From assembly GCF_025566965.1 (NCBI RefSeq), contig NZ_JAOQJL010000004.1, positions 62,001 to 126,000 on the forward strand: DNA of 64,000 nt, written 5' to 3'. Both the position numbers and the translations under genes were made by a program. This document shows positions 25,695 to 34,835 of the stretch, piece after piece. Under the pieces are notes generated by a model, which was not told where the DNA came from, searched no databases, and saw only the letters and a list, made by a program, of their open reading frames with translations. This DNA is from Blautia_A ammoniilytica. GTDB lineage: Bacteria; Bacillota; Clostridia; Lachnospirales; Lachnospiraceae. The stretch's first letter is position 1. Each line of letters opens with the position of its first letter.

Positions 25695-25834
25695 CCTTTT
25701 AGGAAAAGGCATATCAGCTGGGAGTCAATCCCCCAGCTGATATAGCCTCCGGCAGGATTGCAGAGGTGCGCAGGAGAAGTATGTCATGCAATTGCATGAC
25801 GCGCACCTCGCAGCAAGAATGCCGAGGCATTCTT
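25695..25834. repeat. Array of four perfect hairpins
   Basis: (1) CCTTTT/AAAAGG, 25695-25709. (2) ATATCAGCTGGG/CCCAGCTGATAT, 25711-25743. (3) GAGGTGCGC (25763-25771) with GCGCACCTC (25801-25809), enclosing the 18-bp palindrome GTCATGCAATTGCATGAC (25783-25800). (4) AAGAATGCC/GGCATTCTT, 25815-25834. All arms are exact. It lies before sfsA and encodes nothing. Confidence 0.85.
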
Positions 25835-25895
25835 GAATATGACTTTTATAACTTTCACATTAGGAAAAATATAACAACAAGAAGATAGGAGAAAA

Positions 25896-26591
25896 ATGAA
25901 ATACGCACATATAGTAAGAGCAATATTTCTGGAAAGACCCAATCGTTTTATTGCAATTGTGGATATCCAGGGACAAAGAGAAACTGTTCATGTAAAGAAT
26001 ACAGGCAGGTGTAAGGAACTGCTGATTCCGGGCACAGAAGTGATTCTGGAGAAAAGTGACAATCCGGCACGGAAGACAGCATATGACCTGGTCTGTGTTT
26101 ATAAAGGAAACAGACTGATCAATATGGATTCAGCAGCACCGAATCAGGCAGCTGCAGAGTGGATACGGGAGGGAGGACTTTTTCCAGAAAAAGTAAGTGT
26201 GACAACTGAAAAAACTTTCGGTAATTCCCGTTTTGATATTTATGCAGAATCAGAAAAAAGAAAAGCATTTATAGAAGTAAAAGGCGTTACTCTTGAAGAA
26301 AATGGTGTGGTACGTTTTCCTGACGCACCTACCATAAGAGGGGTAAAGCATGTGGAGGAACTGATCCGATGTCTTGAAGAAGGATATGAGGCCTATCTTC
26401 TTCTGGTGATTCAGATGGAGCAGGTGCTTCGATTTGAACCAAACTGGAAAACACACCAGGCATTCGGAAGGGCGCTTGTGAAGGCACAGCAGGCAGGTGT
26501 GAAGATCCTGGCAAGAGAGTGTATTGTAACACCAGATGAGATGAAGATCAACAGTAAGGTGCCGGTTTTCTTGGAGGAGAGCAGTGAGTGA
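25896..26591 (+). CDS. sfsA: SfsA family nuclease-like protein
   Basis: SfsA was named as a sugar fermentation stimulation protein; the family has an OB-like N-terminal part and a PD-(D/E)XK nuclease fold. The 231-residue protein shows VKNTGRCKELLIPG, the RFDIYAE segment with the catalytic Asp and FIEVKGVTL with the E-x-K pair. TAGGAG lies before the ATG. The end overlaps mutY by 8 nt, so they are coupled. The biological role is unsettled; pairing with a DNA glycosylase is suggestive of nucleic acid work. Confidence 0.92.
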   Translation: MKYAHIVRAIFLERPNRFIAIVDIQGQRETVHVKNTGRCKELLIPGTEVILEKSDNPARKTAYDLVCVYKGNRLINMDSAAPNQAAAEWIREGGLFPEKVSVTTEKTFGNSRFDIYAESEKRKAFIEVKGVTLEENGVVRFPDAPTIRGVKHVEELIRCLEEGYEAYLLLVIQMEQVLRFEPNWKTHQAFGRALVKAQQAGVKILARECIVTPDEMKINSKVPVFLEESSE

Positions 26592-27648
26592 GCAGACAGT
26601 GAAAAAAGAAATTGTGGAGCCGCTTCTTACATGGTATAATGCAGTTAAGCGCAATTTACCATGGCGTGATAAAGATAATGCATATTATACCTGGGTATCT
26701 GAGATTATGCTTCAGCAGACAAGGGTTGAGGCAGTAAAGCCTTATTTTAATAGATTTATCAGCAGATTGCCAGATATCCAGAGCCTTGCCATCTGTCCGG
26801 AAGAAGAGCTTATGAAGCTGTGGGAAGGGCTTGGATATTATAGCAGGGTAAGGAATATGCAAAAGGCGGCAATTCAGATAGTGGAGCAGTATGACGGGCA
26901 TTTGCCAAAGGATTTTGAGAAGCTTTTATCCTTAAAAGGGATTGGCCGGTATACAGCCGGTGCAATTGCTTCCATTGCTTACAGGATTCCTGTTCCTGCT
27001 GTGGATGGAAATGTGCTCCGGGTAGTGACAAGGCTTACAGAAAACCCACAGGATATTATGAAGACAGCAGTCCGTACAGAGATCGAGAAGCAGTTATCTG
27101 ACATTATTCCGGTGCTGGCACCAGGGGATTTTAATCAGGCATTGATGGAGCTTGGAGCTATGGTCTGTGTACCATCAGGCTCACCTAAATGTAATATTTG
27201 TCCGGTAAAAGAGTTCTGCCGGGCATATATAAGCGGCCATCAGGAAGCATATCCTGTTAAAGCAAAGAAAAAATCAAGATCCATTGAAGAGAGGACAGTT
27301 CTGGTTATCCAGGATGGCTGCTGCACAGTACTGCGGAAGCGACCAGGGAAAGGGTTACTGGCCGGGCTTTATGAATTTCCCAATAGGCTGGGATACTATA
27401 GCAGAACACAGGTCCTGTCCTATGTGAGAGACTTGGGGTTGGATCCCTTATATATTCGTGAACTTCCTGATTCCAAGCATATCTTTTCTCATATTGAGTG
27501 GAGAATGAAAGCTTATCAGATCAAGGTGGCTTCATTGGACGGAGAACTGACACAGGATTTTTTCTTTGCAGGACGAGAGGAAACACAGCAACATTATGCC
27601 ATACCGTCTGCATTCGGGGCATATTTAAAATATTTGAGAGAAGCGTAA
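26584..27648 (+). CDS. mutY: A/G-specific adenine DNA glycosylase MutY
   Basis: It removes adenine mispaired with 8-oxoguanine. The 354-residue protein has the catalytic Glu40 in SEIMLQQTRVE, the helix-hairpin-helix LKGIGRYTAGAIAS and the catalytic Asp141 in VDGNVLR. A C-x7-C-x2-C-x5-C cluster (CVPSGSPKCNICPVKEFC) binds 4Fe-4S; the first spacing is one longer than the E. coli C-x6-C. The C-terminal NUDIX-like domain (about 235-354) recognises 8-oxoG. The start is a GTG at 26584 with GGAGGAG upstream, inside the end of sfsA. Confidence 0.95.
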   Translation: MSEQTVKKEIVEPLLTWYNAVKRNLPWRDKDNAYYTWVSEIMLQQTRVEAVKPYFNRFISRLPDIQSLAICPEEELMKLWEGLGYYSRVRNMQKAAIQIVEQYDGHLPKDFEKLLSLKGIGRYTAGAIASIAYRIPVPAVDGNVLRVVTRLTENPQDIMKTAVRTEIEKQLSDIIPVLAPGDFNQALMELGAMVCVPSGSPKCNICPVKEFCRAYISGHQEAYPVKAKKKSRSIEERTVLVIQDGCCTVLRKRPGKGLLAGLYEFPNRLGYYSRTQVLSYVRDLGLDPLYIRELPDSKHIFSHIEWRMKAYQIKVASLDGELTQDFFFAGREETQQHYAIPSAFGAYLKYLREA

Positions 27649-27700
27649 TGATCTGGCAGACAGTATTTTGCACATAATTGCCAGGACGCTGAACAGTTAT
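27645..27700 (+). repeat. GTAACT element, degenerate copy upstream of a glycosyltransferase
   Basis: The left part GTAATGATCTGGCAGACAGT overlaps the mutY stop; the right part GCTGAACAGTTAT ends 36 nt before the next gene. Core CAG(A/G)CAGTAT is kept, but the arms pair poorly. Confidence 0.5.
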
Positions 27701-27736
27701 CTTAAAATATCATAAGTTACAGGTGAGGAGAATTTT

Positions 27737-28753
27737 ATGAAGTTATTAAGTATTGCTATTCCGTGCTACAATTCAGAGGCTTATATGGAGAAATGTATCA
27801 ATTCTCTCCTTCTGGGGGGAGAGGAAGTGGAGATCCTGGTCGTGGATGATGGTTCTAGTGACAGGACTGCACAGATCGCAGATGAGTATGCAGAAAAGTA
27901 TCCTACTATTGTACGTGCCCTTCATCAGGAGAACGGCGGCCATGGCGCAGCGGTAAATACCGGACTTAAGAATGCTACAGGGCTTTATTTTAAGGTGGTT
28001 GACAGTGATGACTGGGTGAATCGTGAATCCTATGAGAAGATTCTCTATACTCTGGAAGAATTGGTCAAGGGATCCCACACAGTAGATCTTCTGATCAGTA
28101 ACTTCGTTTATGAGAAGCAGGGAGCTGTCAAGAAAAGAGTGATGCATTATAGACATTGCTTTCCTACAGAAGAAGTTTTTACTTGGGATCAGGTAAAGCA
28201 TATGCCAAAAGGCAAGTACCTGCTGATGCATTCACTGATCTACAGGACAAAGCTTCTGGTTGACTGTGGATTAGAGCTTCCCAGACATACCTTCTATGTG
28301 GATAACATTTTTGCATTTGATCCTCTTCCCTATGTGAAGACCATGTATTATGTGGATACTAATTTCTACAGATACTTTATAGGCCGGGATGACCAGTCTG
28401 TTAATGAAACAGTAATGATCCGCAGGATTGACCAGCAGATCAGAGTAAATAAGCTGATGGTGGATTCTTATACAAAGCATACGTCCATGAACAAAAGAAC
28501 CAGAAAGTATATGATCAGTTATCTGGATATTATTACCACTGTTTCTTCTATTATGCTGATCCGTTCAGGCACAGCAGAGGCACTGGAAAAGAAGAAAGAG
28601 CTTTTAACATATATCAAGGATACCAACAGATCACTGTATTCAAGGCTGCGTTTTGGCCTGATGGGGAATTTCATGAACCTGCCTGGAAGAGGCGGAAGAA
28701 AGATCTCTGTAGCAGCTTACAAACTGTGTCAGAAATTCTACGGATTTAACTAA
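27737..28753 (+). CDS. Glycosyltransferase, family 2
   Basis: A 338-residue GT-A fold sugar transferase that uses a nucleotide sugar. Motifs are SIAIPCYNSEAYMEKCI, the nucleotide-binding VVDDGSSDRT, a GGHGAAVNTGL segment and the metal-binding VVDSDDWVN. No membrane helix is obvious, so it is cytoplasmic or peripheral. GAGGAG precedes the ATG. The adjoining convergent genes encode a PAP2 phosphatase and a diacylglycerol kinase, which hints at a lipid- or wall-linked glycan, but the acceptor is unknown. Confidence 0.9.
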   Translation: MKLLSIAIPCYNSEAYMEKCINSLLLGGEEVEILVVDDGSSDRTAQIADEYAEKYPTIVRALHQENGGHGAAVNTGLKNATGLYFKVVDSDDWVNRESYEKILYTLEELVKGSHTVDLLISNFVYEKQGAVKKRVMHYRHCFPTEEVFTWDQVKHMPKGKYLLMHSLIYRTKLLVDCGLELPRHTFYVDNIFAFDPLPYVKTMYYVDTNFYRYFIGRDDQSVNETVMIRRIDQQIRVNKLMVDSYTKHTSMNKRTRKYMISYLDIITTVSSIMLIRSGTAEALEKKKELLTYIKDTNRSLYSRLRFGLMGNFMNLPGRGGRKISVAAYKLCQKFYGFN

Positions 28754-28818
28754 GAGATGCATTACAGACATGACAGAGTCTGTACCTGCATAAGATAAGG
28801 CAATAAGAGAGATAATGA

Positions 28819-28871
28819 AAGGGCTGCAACCCGGAGTGCAAAGGCATTCTTGATCCGGTGTTGCAGCCCTT
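28819..28871. terminator. Bidirectional hairpin between the GT2 and PAP2 genes
   Basis: AAGGGCTGCAAC (28819-28830) and GTTGCAGCCCTT (28860-28871) are perfect arms, with CCGGA/TCCGG inside. The T-runs are short, so termination strength is uncertain. Confidence 0.65.
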
Positions 28872-28887
28872 ATAACATACTGTGGAA

Positions 28888-29583
28888 TCAGAATTTCCTG
28901 TGTTTTTCTTTGCTGATGCTTTCAAAAACAACTTTCTTGTGTGCATGTACAGTAGTCTTTTGCGGATAGAAAAACAGATATCCGAAAAGCGCAAGAGTGG
29001 AACCAAGGCACACATCGATTACAGAATGCTGCTTCAAAAACATGGTAGACATAATGATCAGTATAGTAAGGGTCAGAGAACCGATCCGGACACCTTTACG
29101 ATCTTTTAGTGACTGACAATTGGAAAGGGACATGTGAATCGCTAGAGAATTAAACACATGGATACTGGGAAGCACATTAGTAGGTGTATCTGTTCTGTAA
29201 ATAAACTTTACAAGGTCTGTAAAAATATTATCTCTGGGAAATTCATGAGGTCTTAAGTGAAGTACATTGGGATACACATAAGATACGATCAGAAAAATAG
29301 TCATTCCCATCATTAGATTAAAAATCAGCTGATAATATTCTTTTTTGTTGTTGTTCTTAAAGATGAAGTACCATATGGTCATAATCATATATGGAAACCA
29401 TAACAAGTATGGAACGATAAAGTACTCACAAAATGGTATGTAACTATCAAATACAGTATCGATCACATGATATTGATAACTGAATACAGTGCGGTTCTCC
29501 AGATAATTGAACGTGATCAGATATAGAAGCGCATAAATGGCGATCACAAGGCCATGCCTGTATTTTTTAATGAATTTTATCAT
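28888..29583 (-). CDS. PAP2-superfamily membrane protein (phosphatase or phosphotransferase)
   Basis: A 231-residue protein with about six helices. Later motifs LPSIHVFNS and KQHSVIDV match motifs 2 and 3 of type-2 phosphatidic acid phosphatases (catalytic His residues); motif 1 is degenerate (RPHEFPRDN). This pattern resembles the Aur1/Ipt1-like inositol-phosphotransferase branch. It follows the diacylglycerol kinase gene by 32 nt on the same strand. Kinase and phosphatase together would set the diacylglycerol/phosphatidate balance; this is inference. Confidence 0.8.
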   Translation of the reverse strand: MIKFIKKYRHGLVIAIYALLYLITFNYLENRTVFSYQYHVIDTVFDSYIPFCEYFIVPYLLWFPYMIMTIWYFIFKNNNKKEYYQLIFNLMMGMTIFLIVSYVYPNVLHLRPHEFPRDNIFTDLVKFIYRTDTPTNVLPSIHVFNSLAIHMSLSNCQSLKDRKGVRIGSLTLTILIIMSTMFLKQHSVIDVCLGSTLALFGYLFFYPQKTTVHAHKKVVFESISKEKHRKF

Positions 29584-29615
29584 GTAAATTTATTCACTCC
29601 TTTTAAACGAAGAGA

Positions 29616-30548
29616 TTATACCATAGGCATAATCACTTTTAAAGAATTGTTTTCAAGGAAAATGGAGATTTTATCGGAAATGCCACCGGATTCTCCGTCT
29701 TTGTGCACAGAAACCGGGGCACTGGTATTAATATCTATGCTTTTACAACGGAAAATATGTATGCCCTTGACGTGAACATGTTTACCGAAAAAGGCAGTAG
29801 GGAGCATCAGAAGAAGCTTCAGCTTGCTCATGCCTTCAGCTGTGATCACATCCAGCATACCATCCTGGGGACTGGCATCCGGACAGAATTTAAAACCGCC
29901 TCCTTCATATTTCTGGTTCATAACTGCAGTAAAATATACATTGTCATAGTGGTATATCCTGTCTCCATCCATATGTAACGTCATGGAGAAAAGATGAAGG
30001 AACATCAGCTTTTTTAAAGCTATAAAAAGATAGATCAGCTTGCCAAGGTGCAGACGGTTGAAAATCTTTTTGAAGGGAGTAGAAAGCACCTCCTGACATA
30101 CTGCTGCGTCATACCCCATCCCGGCACTGATACCAAATCGGTATTTACTGCCCTCTGAAGAAATACAGGGAACATCCATCTCCATGATCCGATCCTGGCG
30201 GATAATGGAAGTAAGGGCCGCATCCGGATCCTTGGGAAGGGCCATGCCTCTACAGAAATCATTTCCTGAACCGGTGGGAATATAGCCGAAGATCACACTG
30301 CGAAGATCACTGATCCCGGTAAGTACCTCATAAATGGTACCGTCTCCGCCTACTGTCACCAGTGTTACAGGAGCATCTGGAGTACCAAGACTGCTGATTT
30401 GTCTGGAAAGAGTGGTGGCATGTCCTACGTGCTCTGTAAGATAACTGCGAAATTCAATATTCTGCTGAAGCAGCCGCGCCCGCAGGTTGTTCCAGATACA
30501 CTTGCCCATGCCAGATCTGGATTTGGGGTTCACTATAAAGTAATACAT
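29616..30548 (-). CDS. Diacylglycerol kinase-family lipid kinase (YegS/DgkB-like)
   Basis: A 310-residue soluble lipid kinase. It starts YYFIVNPKSRSGMGK, has the ATP-binding GGDGTIYEVLTG, the PTGSGNDFCRGM loop and a beta-sandwich C-terminal domain with DGMLDVITAEG. In Firmicutes DgkB phosphorylates diacylglycerol released by lipoteichoic acid synthesis; sphingoid or other lipid substrates are possible. GGGAGAG precedes the start. First gene of a pair with the PAP2 gene. Confidence 0.9.
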   Translation of the reverse strand: MYYFIVNPKSRSGMGKCIWNNLRARLLQQNIEFRSYLTEHVGHATTLSRQISSLGTPDAPVTLVTVGGDGTIYEVLTGISDLRSVIFGYIPTGSGNDFCRGMALPKDPDAALTSIIRQDRIMEMDVPCISSEGSKYRFGISAGMGYDAAVCQEVLSTPFKKIFNRLHLGKLIYLFIALKKLMFLHLFSMTLHMDGDRIYHYDNVYFTAVMNQKYEGGGFKFCPDASPQDGMLDVITAEGMSKLKLLLMLPTAFFGKHVHVKGIHIFRCKSIDINTSAPVSVHKDGESGGISDKISIFLENNSLKVIMPMV

Positions 30549-30795
30549 TTTTCTCTCCCTGTGTTTACTGCTTTTTTATTATCCACTGATAGGTAAAATC
30601 ATATGGATGCAGATCTTTTGATCCTGGCATCATAATAACATTGTAACATCTGATTTACAAATGGTTTTTTCTTTAGATTTATGAAAAAAGTGTAAAGTAC
30701 AGAGTATACCCGGTGACTGCAGAGGCTGATAAGTTAGACGGCAAAAATCACAGGAAACGTTCTTTTAAGCCTTGCTGGAATTATAGCTGCGGATA

Positions 30796-30804
30796 TGGTA
30801 TACT
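30796..30804 (+). promoter_or_regulatory. Extended -10 promoter for topB
   Basis: TG-G-TATACT (TG at 30796, TATACT 30799-30804), 34 nt before the topB start. The -35 is weak. Confidence 0.5.
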
Positions 30805-30837
30805 GCAAAAAAGAGAGCTTGATCAGGGAGTGAGAGA

Positions 30838-33030
30838 ATGAAGTCTTTAGTAATTGCAGAGAAACCCTCTGTAGCCAGAGATATTGCCAGAGTTTTGCAC
30901 TGCGGCAAGAAGGGCAATGGGATGCTGGAGGGAGACCGATATATTGTTACATGGGCACTTGGACATCTTGTGACGCTGGCAGATCCGGAGGAATATGACC
31001 GCAAGTATGAAAAGTGGGAGATGGGCACCCTGCCTATGCTTCCGGAGTATATGCGTCTGGTGGTGATCCGGCAGACTGCCAAGCAGTTCGGGGCTGTGAA
31101 GACCCAGCTTTACCGAAAAGATGTAGACCAGGTGATCATTGCCACAGATGCAGGCCGTGAGGGGGAACTTGTAGCCAGGTGGATTCTTGATAAGACAGGG
31201 TGTACCAAGCCTATCCGCAGGCTGTGGATCTCATCCGTAACAGACAAAGCGATCAAAGAGGGATTTTCCAGCCTGAAGGATGGACATGATTACGATTATC
31301 TGTATCAGGCTGCAGCAGCCAGAGCAGAGGCAGACTGGCTGGTGGGCATCAATGGTACTAGGGCACTGACCTGCAAGTATAATGCCCAGCTGTCCTGTGG
31401 ACGGGTTCAGACTCCTACGCTTGCCATGATTGCACAAAGGGAAGAAGAAATTAAAGAATTTGTACCAAAAGAATATTATGGACTGACCCTGACGGCAGGT
31501 AATATCCGATGGACTTGGAAAGATTCCAAAAGTGGCAGCTTTCGTTCTTTTCAACAGGAAAGACTTGTAAAGCTGGCAAAGGAAGTTGCAAATACATCCC
31601 TTCAGGTGGTGTCTGTAGAGAAAAAGGCGAAAAAAACAATGGCGCCAGGTCTGTATGACTTAACAACCCTTCAAAGGGAAGCCAATCAGAAGTTTGGTTT
31701 TTCTGCGAAAGAAACGTTAAATATCATGCAGCGCCTTTATGAGAATCATAAGGTACTTACATATCCAAGAACAGATTCCAGGTATATAGGAAAGGATATC
31801 GTGCCTACTTTAAAGGAAAGACTGAAGGCCTGTGGTACAGGTCCTTACCGAAAATTGGCAGGTGCTTTGCTTACACGGCCTATTCAGGCAAGTACCAGTT
31901 TTGTGGATGACAAAAAAGTAAGTGACCATCATGCCATTATACCTACAGAGCAGTTTGTACAGCTGGATCATATGACCAATGAAGAACGTAAGATTTATGA
32001 TCTGGTGGTCCGGCGTTTTCTGGCAGTTTTATATCCTGCAAGCCTGTATGAGCAGGTGACTATGGAAGGGAAGGCAGCAGGTGAGATTTTTACAGCAGGC
32101 GGCAGGATCATAAGAAGCTTGGGCTGGAAGGAAATCTATCAGGAGGGTTTTTCTGAAGAGGAAGATACGGATGATACTGCTCCCAGGGATCAAAAGCTTC
32201 CGGAGGTAAAGCAAGGGACTGTATTTGAGGCAGGACAGGTGACGATCACATCAGGAAAGACAAAGCCTCCGGCGAGATTTACAGAAGCCACTCTACTGGC
32301 CGCCATGGAGAATCCGGTAAGGTTTATGCAGACAAAAGACAAAGCTGCTGTGAAAACCATTGGTGAGACCGGAGGGCTGGGCACAGTAGCTACCAGGGCA
32401 GATATCATTGAGAAGCTTTTTCATGCGTTCCTTATGGAAAAGAAAGGAAATGAGATTTATCTTACATCCAAAGCAAAGCAGCTGCTTAAGCTTGTTCCAG
32501 AAGATCTGAAAAAACCGGAACTGACAGCCAGCTGGGAGATGAAGCTGTCAAGGATTGCAAAGGGGCAGATGAAGCAGCACACATTTATGAAAGAAATCAG
32601 GGAGTATACCTGTGAGATTGTGGACGAGATCAAAGAAGGACAGGGAACCTTCAGACATGATAATCTGACAAATAAAAACTGTCCACGTTGTGGGAAGAAG
32701 CTTCTGGCAGTTACCGGAAAGAATGGAAAGCTGTTGGTCTGCCAGGACAGGGAATGCGGTTACAAAGAAACAGTTTCAAGAAATACAAATGCCCGTTGTC
32801 CTAAATGCCATAAGCGTATGGAAATGCTGGTAAAAGGAAAAGAAGAAACATTTGTATGTGTGTGCGGCTATAAAGAGAAGCTGTCTGCTTTTCAGGCAAG
32901 GAGGGCAAAGGAAGGTGCAGGCGTAAACAAAAAAGATGTACAGAAATACATGCGCCAGCAGCAAAAAGAAAGCCAGGAGCCTGTAAATAACAGTTTTGCA
33001 CAGGCTTTGGCCGGACTGAAACTGGATTAA
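30838..33030 (+). CDS. topB: DNA topoisomerase III
   Basis: A type IA topoisomerase that decatenates single-stranded and replicating DNA. The 730-residue protein has the Toprim start SLVIAEKPSVARDIA and ATDAGREGE, the active-site Tyr309 in LTYPRTDSRY, and SDHHAIIPT. After the core come two zinc-ribbon-like modules: CPRCGKKL...CQDRECGY and CPKCHKRM...CVCGY. It is of chromosomal TopB type; no plasmid or ICE genes are near, although such copies are often carried on conjugative elements. It is followed by a gene 21 nt later. Confidence 0.95.
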   Translation: MKSLVIAEKPSVARDIARVLHCGKKGNGMLEGDRYIVTWALGHLVTLADPEEYDRKYEKWEMGTLPMLPEYMRLVVIRQTAKQFGAVKTQLYRKDVDQVIIATDAGREGELVARWILDKTGCTKPIRRLWISSVTDKAIKEGFSSLKDGHDYDYLYQAAAARAEADWLVGINGTRALTCKYNAQLSCGRVQTPTLAMIAQREEEIKEFVPKEYYGLTLTAGNIRWTWKDSKSGSFRSFQQERLVKLAKEVANTSLQVVSVEKKAKKTMAPGLYDLTTLQREANQKFGFSAKETLNIMQRLYENHKVLTYPRTDSRYIGKDIVPTLKERLKACGTGPYRKLAGALLTRPIQASTSFVDDKKVSDHHAIIPTEQFVQLDHMTNEERKIYDLVVRRFLAVLYPASLYEQVTMEGKAAGEIFTAGGRIIRSLGWKEIYQEGFSEEEDTDDTAPRDQKLPEVKQGTVFEAGQVTITSGKTKPPARFTEATLLAAMENPVRFMQTKDKAAVKTIGETGGLGTVATRADIIEKLFHAFLMEKKGNEIYLTSKAKQLLKLVPEDLKKPELTASWEMKLSRIAKGQMKQHTFMKEIREYTCEIVDEIKEGQGTFRHDNLTNKNCPRCGKKLLAVTGKNGKLLVCQDRECGYKETVSRNTNARCPKCHKRMEMLVKGKEETFVCVCGYKEKLSAFQARRAKEGAGVNKKDVQKYMRQQQKESQEPVNNSFAQALAGLKLD

Positions 33031-33051
33031 GGATAAAGGATAGGGATTAAG

Positions 33052-33726
33052 ATGCGCCGAGATGTATCACTGGAAGAGATTTCTGACGGAAAATTATATG
33101 GAGCAAATGACATGGTAAAGGCAGACTGTCAGGATTGCACAGGCTGCAGTGACTGCTGCCAGGGAATGGGGGATACACTGGTACTGGATCCTCTGGATGT
33201 GTACCGGCTTGGCTGCGGTCTTGGGAAAAGCTGTGAGGAACTGGCTGCCATATGTATGGATTTTGATGTGGCAGACGGGAATATCCTGCCTCACCTTCGA
33301 ATGACAGGAAGGGATGAGCAATGTGTTTTCCTGAACAAAGAAGGCAGATGCAGTATTCATCCTATACGGCCAGGGTTTTGCAGGCTGTTTCCTCTGGGAC
33401 GATATTACCAGGATGGTGGTTTTCAGTATTTTCTTCAGATTCATGAATGTAAAAAGACTAATAGAAGCAAAATAAAAGTAAAAAAATGGATCGATACTCC
33501 TGATCTGAAGCAATACGAAAAATTTGTAGCAGACTGGCATTACTTTCTTCTGGATGTACAGAAGGTTTTGTATGATGCACAGGATCCGGATCTGATTCGT
33601 AATCTGAATCTGTATGTGGTGAACAGTTTTTATCAGAAACCATATGATCCGCAGATGGATTTCTACAGTCAATTTTATCAGCGTCTGGAAAAGGGCAGGG
33701 AACTTTTAAAACTGGCAGATGATTAA
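33052..33726 (+). CDS. YkgJ-family cysteine-cluster protein
   Basis: A 224-residue protein with the signature C-x2-C-x2-C-x2-CC (CQDCTGCSDCC), later CVFLNKEGRCSIHPIRPGFCRLFPLG, the pattern of the putative zinc/iron-chelating CxxCxxCC family. The family's function is not established; metal or cluster binding is likely. The gene starts 21 nt after topB and is followed 34 nt later by an oxidoreductase gene, so it is mid-operon. Confidence 0.88.
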   Translation: MRRDVSLEEISDGKLYGANDMVKADCQDCTGCSDCCQGMGDTLVLDPLDVYRLGCGLGKSCEELAAICMDFDVADGNILPHLRMTGRDEQCVFLNKEGRCSIHPIRPGFCRLFPLGRYYQDGGFQYFLQIHECKKTNRSKIKVKKWIDTPDLKQYEKFVADWHYFLLDVQKVLYDAQDPDLIRNLNLYVVNSFYQKPYDPQMDFYSQFYQRLEKGRELLKLADD

Positions 33727-33760
33727 ATTGAAGAAAGAAACATAAAGAAAAGGGGAAGAA

Positions 33761-34762
33761 ATGGGTGTGAATGGTAAGATAAGGATTGGAACCATCGGGA
33801 CAGGTAAGATCGTAAGAAGATTTCTGGCAGGGATTGCCAAGTGTCCGCTGATTGAATATCAGGCTGTTTATTCAAGAAGCGAAGAAAAAGCAAAGGATTT
33901 TGCGGCAGAATACGGGGTGGAGAAGTATTATACAACTCTGGAGGGGCTGGCTCAGGATCCTGATATTGATGGAGTATATATTGCAAGTCCCAACTTTCTT
34001 CATTGTGAGCAGGCTGTGTTTCTGATGGAGCATGGTAAGCATGTACTTGTCGAAAAACCTGTGGCAAGTAATGAAAGGGAATTGGAAAGGATGCAGCAGG
34101 CTGCCCAAAGAAACCATGTGGTATTTCTGGAAGCCATGCGTTCGATTTTTGCACCTGGCTATCAGGTAATACAGGAAAATCTGCCCAAACTGGGACAGAT
34201 CCGCAGAGTAACACTTCAGTATTGTCAATATTCTTCCAGGTATGATAATTTCAAAAAAGGGATCATTGAAAATGCGTTTAAACCGGAATTGTCAAATGGG
34301 GCATTAATGGACATAGGAGTATACTGCGTGTATGCTCTTGTCATGCTGTTCGGAATGCCTGATAAGATCCAGGCACAGGGTGTCTTCCTTGAAAATGGTG
34401 TGGACGGAGCAGGTACTATTATCGGTATATATCCGGATAAACAGGCAGAACTGATTTATTCCAAGATTACGGACAGCAGTTCTCCCAGTCAGATCCAGGG
34501 AGAAAAAGCCAATATGCTGATCAGTGAGGTTGGTCGTGTGCAGGAGCTTACAATCTGCTACAGGAATGGAGAAACAGAACAGATTTCCATTGATCTGGAT
34601 CCGGATGATATGGTCTATGAGGCAGGCATATGGGCAGATTGTATTCTTAATCATAAAGAAACAAAGGCTTATGATCAGTATTCCAGAATGGAAATGAAGC
34701 TAATGGATGAGGCACGTAAGCTGATGGGGATCTGTTTTCCGGCAGATAAAGGTACTTTGTAA
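33761..34762 (+). CDS. Gfo/Idh/MocA-family oxidoreductase
   Basis: A 333-residue NAD(P)-dependent dehydrogenase. The N-terminal Rossmann motif is IGTIGTGKIVRRF; the conserved catalytic-type segment is VLVEKPVASN; the C-terminal alpha/beta domain contains NGALMDIGVYCVYA. Family members oxidise sugars, inositols or trans-dihydrodiols, and the substrate cannot be assigned. The start has AGGGGAAG upstream. It lies between a cysteine-cluster protein and plsY; the context does not reveal a pathway. Confidence 0.88.
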   Translation: MGVNGKIRIGTIGTGKIVRRFLAGIAKCPLIEYQAVYSRSEEKAKDFAAEYGVEKYYTTLEGLAQDPDIDGVYIASPNFLHCEQAVFLMEHGKHVLVEKPVASNERELERMQQAAQRNHVVFLEAMRSIFAPGYQVIQENLPKLGQIRRVTLQYCQYSSRYDNFKKGIIENAFKPELSNGALMDIGVYCVYALVMLFGMPDKIQAQGVFLENGVDGAGTIIGIYPDKQAELIYSKITDSSSPSQIQGEKANMLISEVGRVQELTICYRNGETEQISIDLDPDDMVYEAGIWADCILNHKETKAYDQYSRMEMKLMDEARKLMGICFPADKGTL

Positions 34763-34775
34763 AGACGATCAATCA

Positions 34776-34820
34776 TAATTCAGCAGACAGTATTTTATAG
34801 AAACACTGAACCGCTGAAAA
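34776..34820 (+). repeat. GTAACT element, degenerate copy upstream of plsY
   Basis: TAATTCAGCAGACAGTATTT on the left; TTCAGC (34779-34784) pairs with GCTGAA (34813-34818). The right end abuts the CAGGAG site of plsY. Confidence 0.5.
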
Positions 34821-34835
34821 TCAGGAGTTTTGACA

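Larger units (their letters stand above)
25564..25895. other. Gene-free divergent interval rich in structured repeats
   Basis: 332 nt between the HAD gene (-) and sfsA (+). It holds the 59-nt repeat (25606-25664, minus) and four perfect hairpins (25695-25834), described separately. No open frame of note. Confidence 0.8.

Noticed and set aside
30838..33726. topB and the following gene as part of a conjugative element
   Set aside because: No relaxase, type IV secretion or integrase genes are near and both flanks are ordinary chromosomal genes.
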